Shown piece by piece: positions 6,059 through 7,984 of a stretch of DNA of 7,984 bases. Made by a program: the position numbers and the translations under genes. The stretch covers positions 1-7,984 of the forward strand of contig CALMSE010000135.1 in assembly GCA_937872275.1 (NCBI GenBank). The letters run 5' to 3'. Each line of letters begins with the position of its first letter. Within the stretch, counting starts at the first letter, position 1. The notes under the pieces are model-generated. The model saw only the letters and a list, made by a program, of their open reading frames with translations, ran no database searches and was not told the origin of the DNA. This stretch comes from an uncultured Leucobacter sp. Lineage in GTDB: Bacteria > Actinomycetota > Actinomycetes > Actinomycetales > Microbacteriaceae.

Positions 6059-6096
6059 CAGATCATCGTGTCACACCGCGGCCCGCCGTCGGCGCA

Positions 6097-6882
6097 TCAC
6101 TCCGCGGCATCGCGGAACTCGTCCGCGAGCACCAGCACCTGCTGCGCGGCGGATCGCATCCACGCCTCGTCGCCCCGACTCCGGGGCGCCGTCACCGAGA
6201 CGGCCGCGCGGGCGCGGCCCTGGCGGTCGCGCAGAACGACCCCGATCGCGCAGACGTCGGGCTCGCTCTCGCCGAAGTTCGTCGCGTAGCCCCGCGCGCG
6301 GATGAACTCGAGCTCGGCCAGCAGATCGATCCGTCGCACCGGCGCCCCGCGGGAGCCGCCCGCGATCATCTCGTTCGGGAAGATCCGGGCGATCTCCCCC
6401 TCCGGCAGCTCGGCCAGCAGCGCCTTCCCCGAGGCGGTCGCCTGCGACGGCAGGTTCCATCCCATCCGGCTCGGCGTCCGCACGGCCCGGCCGCTCTCGA
6501 TGCTGTCCAGGCACAGCACGTGATCCCCCTGCAGCACCATGAGGTGCGCGGTCTCGCCGGTGGCCTCCGCGATCCGCGCGAGGAGCGCCCCGGCTCGGAG
6601 GCGCAGCTCGTCGCTCTGCCCCGCGGCGAGCCCGATCCCCGTCAGCGCCGGGCCGGGGCGGTACGCGCGCGAGGCCGGATCCTGCTCGACGAAGCCGTAG
6701 ACCATCAGGGTCGTCAGCAGCCGGTGCACCGTGGAGCGCGAGACCCCGAGCTCGCGGCTCGCCTGGTTCACATGGACATCGGCCCCCCGGGCGAACAGCT
6801 GCAGCAGCTCGAGCGCCTTGGCGACGGCCCCGATCACGCCCGCGGGACGATCATCCGGGTGGGGGGCGCGCTGATCGTCCAT
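6097..6882 (-). CDS. IclR-family transcriptional regulator
   Basis: A 261-residue protein with the full IclR layout. The N-terminal winged helix-turn-helix runs from VAKALELLQLFARG through VNQASRELGVSRSTVHRLLT to GFVEQDPASRAYRPGPAL. The C-terminal GAF-like effector domain contains LDSIES, the conserved SQATASGKALLAELPE segment and a terminal AAVSVTAP stretch. IclR proteins near catabolic operons commonly sense a pathway acid and repress or activate. The stop lies 38 nt before the MarR-type start in the same orientation, so the two regulators may be co-transcribed. The ATG at 6882 lacks a ribosome-binding site; GATACT lies 7 nt before it on the minus strand, the arrangement of a leaderless actinobacterial transcript, though that reading is tentative. 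Confidence 0.93.
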   Translation of the reverse strand: MDDQRAPHPDDRPAGVIGAVAKALELLQLFARGADVHVNQASRELGVSRSTVHRLLTTLMVYGFVEQDPASRAYRPGPALTGIGLAAGQSDELRLRAGALLARIAEATGETAHLMVLQGDHVLCLDSIESGRAVRTPSRMGWNLPSQATASGKALLAELPEGEIARIFPNEMIAGGSRGAPVRRIDLLAELEFIRARGYATNFGESEPDVCAIGVVLRDRQGRARAAVSVTAPRSRGDEAWMRSAAQQVLVLADEFRDAAE

Positions 6883-6889
6883 GCATTGA

Positions 6890-6895
6890 AGTATC
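6890..6895 (-). promoter_or_regulatory. Possible -10 box for a leaderless iclR-type transcript
   Basis: Minus-strand GATACT ends 7 nt before the A of the iclR-type ATG at 6882. That distance would place transcription start at or near the start codon. No ribosome-binding site is visible, which fits a leaderless message. No good -35 box was found, so confidence is low. Confidence 0.3.
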
Positions 6896-6910
6896 GCAGC
6901 CTCCGCGGTC

Positions 6911-7048
6911 GCCCGAATGCGGGCTCCCGGCCCGGTGGATGCAGGCCCCGGTCCCGCCGGATCCGCACTCGGTCGGAGATCTGCATTCCGGCCGAGACCC
7001 CTGCGCGTTTCGCTCGGCCCGAATGCAGATCTCGGCCGGAATGCAGAG
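6911..7048. repeat. Intergenic cluster of GCATTCSGGCCGAG repeats with 21-bp inverted repeat
   Basis: Two 21-bp arms, 6976-6996 and 7013-7033, are inverted copies differing at one position and separated by 16 nt. Their shared core is AGATCTGCATTC plus GGCCGAG. Another copy, CGGCCGGAATGCAGAG (7033-7048), follows in direct orientation, giving an 18-nt period with CGGCCCGAATGCAGAT at 7015-7030. The core GCCCGAATGC also occurs at 6911-6920, where GCCCG-aatg-CGGGC forms a small hairpin. The cluster lies between the IclR-type start and the VOC gene end. It could be a REP-like intergenic element or an array of regulator sites. I see no gene in 6883-7129. Confidence 0.75.
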
Positions 7049-7084
7049 GGCGCCGGGGCGGGACGCGTTCACTCCTGAAAGGAC

Positions 7085-7151
7085 CCGGGCCTGCGGGCCC
7101 GGCACGGAGTTCGGCTGAACGCGACGCGTTCAGCCCTCAAAACTCCGTGCC
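7085..7151 (-). terminator. Nested hairpins at the end of the VOC gene, possible terminator
   Basis: An outer 11-bp stem pairs GGCACGGAGTT (7101-7111) with AACTCCGTGCC (7141-7151). Inside it GGCTGAACGCG (7113-7123) pairs with CGCGTTCAGCC (7125-7135), which includes the VOC stop codon. A third stem, CCGGGCC (7085-7091) with GGCCCGG (7096-7102), follows on the minus strand, then a weak pyrimidine run TCCTTTC. The last stem shares two bases with the outer stem, so the two may compete. A terminator is the likely role, but the U-tract is poor. Confidence 0.55.
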
Positions 7152-7633
7152 CACTCCCTCACGCGGGCGGCGCTCTCCTCCTCCGAGAGATCCTCGACGC
7201 GGGTCATGACCGACCAGCGCACCCCGAACGGGTCGCGGATGCTCGCGTAGCGATCCCCCGACACGAAGTCCGCGGGCGCCTCGCGCACCGTCGCGCCCGC
7301 CGCCACCGCGCGCTCGACCACCGCGTCCACGTCGGGCACGTAGAGCCCCATCGAGTAGCAGTCGTCATCGCCCGCCGGCGGCGCCACCGTGCGGTAGTCG
7401 GGAGACGGCTCGCCGAACTGCAGGTGGCCGGTTCCGAAATCGAGCTCGGCGTGGGCCACCATCCCGCCGATCTCGGTGACGTCCACGACACGGGCGCCGA
7501 AGACGTCGCGGTAGAACTCGATCGCCTCCCGCGCGCCCGGGATCGCGAGGAACGGGGTCAGGCTCGTCGAGCCGTGGGGCAGGCCGTTCGTGGTGTGGGC
7601 GCCGGTCGCGGCGCGGGTCTCATTCGTGCTCAT
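7130..7633 (-). CDS. VOC (glyoxalase/bleomycin-resistance superfamily) protein, PhnB-like
   Basis: A 167-residue protein with the paired beta-alpha-beta-beta-beta units of the vicinal oxygen chelate fold. The first unit runs from LTPFLAIPGAREAIEFYRDVFGA (25-47) to HAELDFGTGHLQFGE (61-75). The second runs from MGLYVPDVDAVVERAVAAGA (95-114) to GDRYASIRDPFGVRWSVM (126-143), whose DPFG..W ending is typical of PhnB-like and glyoxalase-like members. These include metal-dependent enzymes and binding proteins, and the substrate cannot be assigned. The ATG at 7633 is preceded by GGGGG, a poor ribosome-binding site, and by minus-strand TACGCT (7640-7645) as a possible -10 box, so the message may be nearly leaderless. 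It is separated from the operon by the repeats and regulators and is probably an independent unit, divergent from the AraC-type gene. Confidence 0.88.
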   Translation of the reverse strand: MSTNETRAATGAHTTNGLPHGSTSLTPFLAIPGAREAIEFYRDVFGARVVDVTEIGGMVAHAELDFGTGHLQFGEPSPDYRTVAPPAGDDDCYSMGLYVPDVDAVVERAVAAGATVREAPADFVSGDRYASIRDPFGVRWSVMTRVEDLSEEESAARVREWARSFEG

Positions 7634-7639
7634 GCCCCC

Positions 7640-7645
7640 AGCGTA
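7640..7645 (-). promoter_or_regulatory. Possible -10 box for the VOC gene
   Basis: Minus-strand TACGCT fits the actinobacterial TANNNT pattern and ends 6 nt before the ATG at 7633. This would give a leaderless or nearly leaderless transcript. It lies in the 98-bp gap between divergent genes. No clear -35 was seen. Confidence 0.35.
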
Positions 7646-7731
7646 GAATCGGCGACGGCCGCGGGCTTGCGGATTCGCGCCAGATCCGGGCCGCGGCCGA
7701 GCAGCATCCGACGGAGGAAGCGGGGAGCAGC

Positions 7732-7984
7732 ATGGCCGAGGACCGCCGCGGGGTGCTCTACCCGGCGCGCCTGCCCGAGTTCCACCGACTGCCGCCCCCG
7801 CCCTCGCTCGATCACGCGGTGCGCTGGTTCTGGATCCCCGAATGGGCGCTCGCCCCCGGCGAGGAGCTGCGCCAGGAGATCCTGCCGTTCCCCGCCTGCA
7901 ACGTGGTGGTCGAGCCCGACGGCGTCACGGTCGTCGGGCCGCCCACCCGCCGCTCCGAGCGCGTGCTGAGCGGCAGCGGCTGGG
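7732..7984 (+). CDS. AraC-family-type regulator, DUF6597-like N-terminal domain, cut by window edge
   Basis: Eighty-four codons from the ATG at 7732 are visible and the frame is open to the window end. The translation contains WFWIPEWALAPGEELRQEIL followed by PFPACNVVVEPDGVTVVGPP and later RVLSGSGW. This tryptophan/proline-rich W..P.W.l.PG....q.iLPfPa.n.vve pattern is that of the N-terminal sensing domain (DUF6597) found before AraC-type helix-turn-helix domains. The helix-turn-helix itself would lie outside the window, so the regulator call rests on the sensing domain alone. A GGAGG at 7713-7717 lies 14 nt before the ATG, and a purine-rich GGGGAG (7722-7727) is closer. It is divergent from the VOC gene and may control it. 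Confidence 0.78.
   Translation, partial: MAEDRRGVLYPARLPEFHRLPPPPSLDHAVRWFWIPEWALAPGEELRQEILPFPACNVVVEPDGVTVVGPPTRRSERVLSGSGW

Noticed and set aside
1..7984. CRISPR array, tRNA, rRNA, transposase or integrase
   Set aside because: No regularly spaced repeats with unique spacers, no tRNA-like or rRNA sequence and no recombinase motifs were seen on either strand.

Overview
The window is about 70% GC, with tightly packed genes, overlapping stop/start codons and few AT-rich patches. A 7Fe ferredoxin closely resembling actinobacterial FdxA, a mycothiol-dependent maleylpyruvate isomerase-type protein, and MarR, IclR and AraC/DUF6597 regulators point to a high-GC actinomycete, perhaps Microbacteriaceae-like. 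That placement is inference from gene content and composition only.

Layout: everything from 1 to 7633 that codes lies on the minus strand, so it is transcribed right to left. Positions 5280 down to 1 form one probable operon of eight genes, the last running off the window. In order they are: a cupin/zinc-ribbon protein (4531-5280), a second smaller cupin with a rubredoxin-like site resembling 3-hydroxyanthranilate 3,4-dioxygenase (3989-4531), a small DUF4242-like protein (3658-3924), a TAXI-type solute-binding-fold protein without a signal peptide (2657-3661), a ferredoxin-NADP reductase (1650-2660), a 7Fe ferredoxin (1313-1648), a class II aldolase-family protein (591-1316), and a maleylpyruvate isomerase-family (DinB-like) protein (1-558, partial). 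Four junctions overlap (one TGATG, three ATGA) and one has a 1-nt gap, which implies translational coupling. The only larger gaps inside the operon are 64 and 32 nt.

Upstream, 5281-5587 is a noncoding control region. It holds a perfect 9+9 bp palindrome (5550-5571), and its half-site recurs just upstream of the first operon gene. Next come a MarR-family regulator (5588-6058) and an IclR-family regulator (6097-6882) in the same orientation, the usual kinds of ligand-sensing repressor or activator for aromatic catabolic operons.

The region 6883-7129 holds repeats: an almost perfect 21-bp inverted repeat plus further copies of its core. Nested hairpins at 7085-7151 overlap the end of a VOC/glyoxalase-like gene (7130-7633). 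A divergent AraC-type regulator with a DUF6597-like N-terminus begins at 7732 and runs off the window.

Working model (inference): the operon encodes oxidative breakdown of an aromatic or N-heteroaromatic compound. The reductase and ferredoxin would supply electrons to an oxygenase that is not in the window. The two cupins would form a ring-cleaving dioxygenase, possibly heteromeric. The aldolase-type and isomerase-type proteins would process the ring-fission product, and the intracellular TAXI-fold protein could be a co-opted enzyme or ligand sensor. The substrate cannot be read from this sequence.
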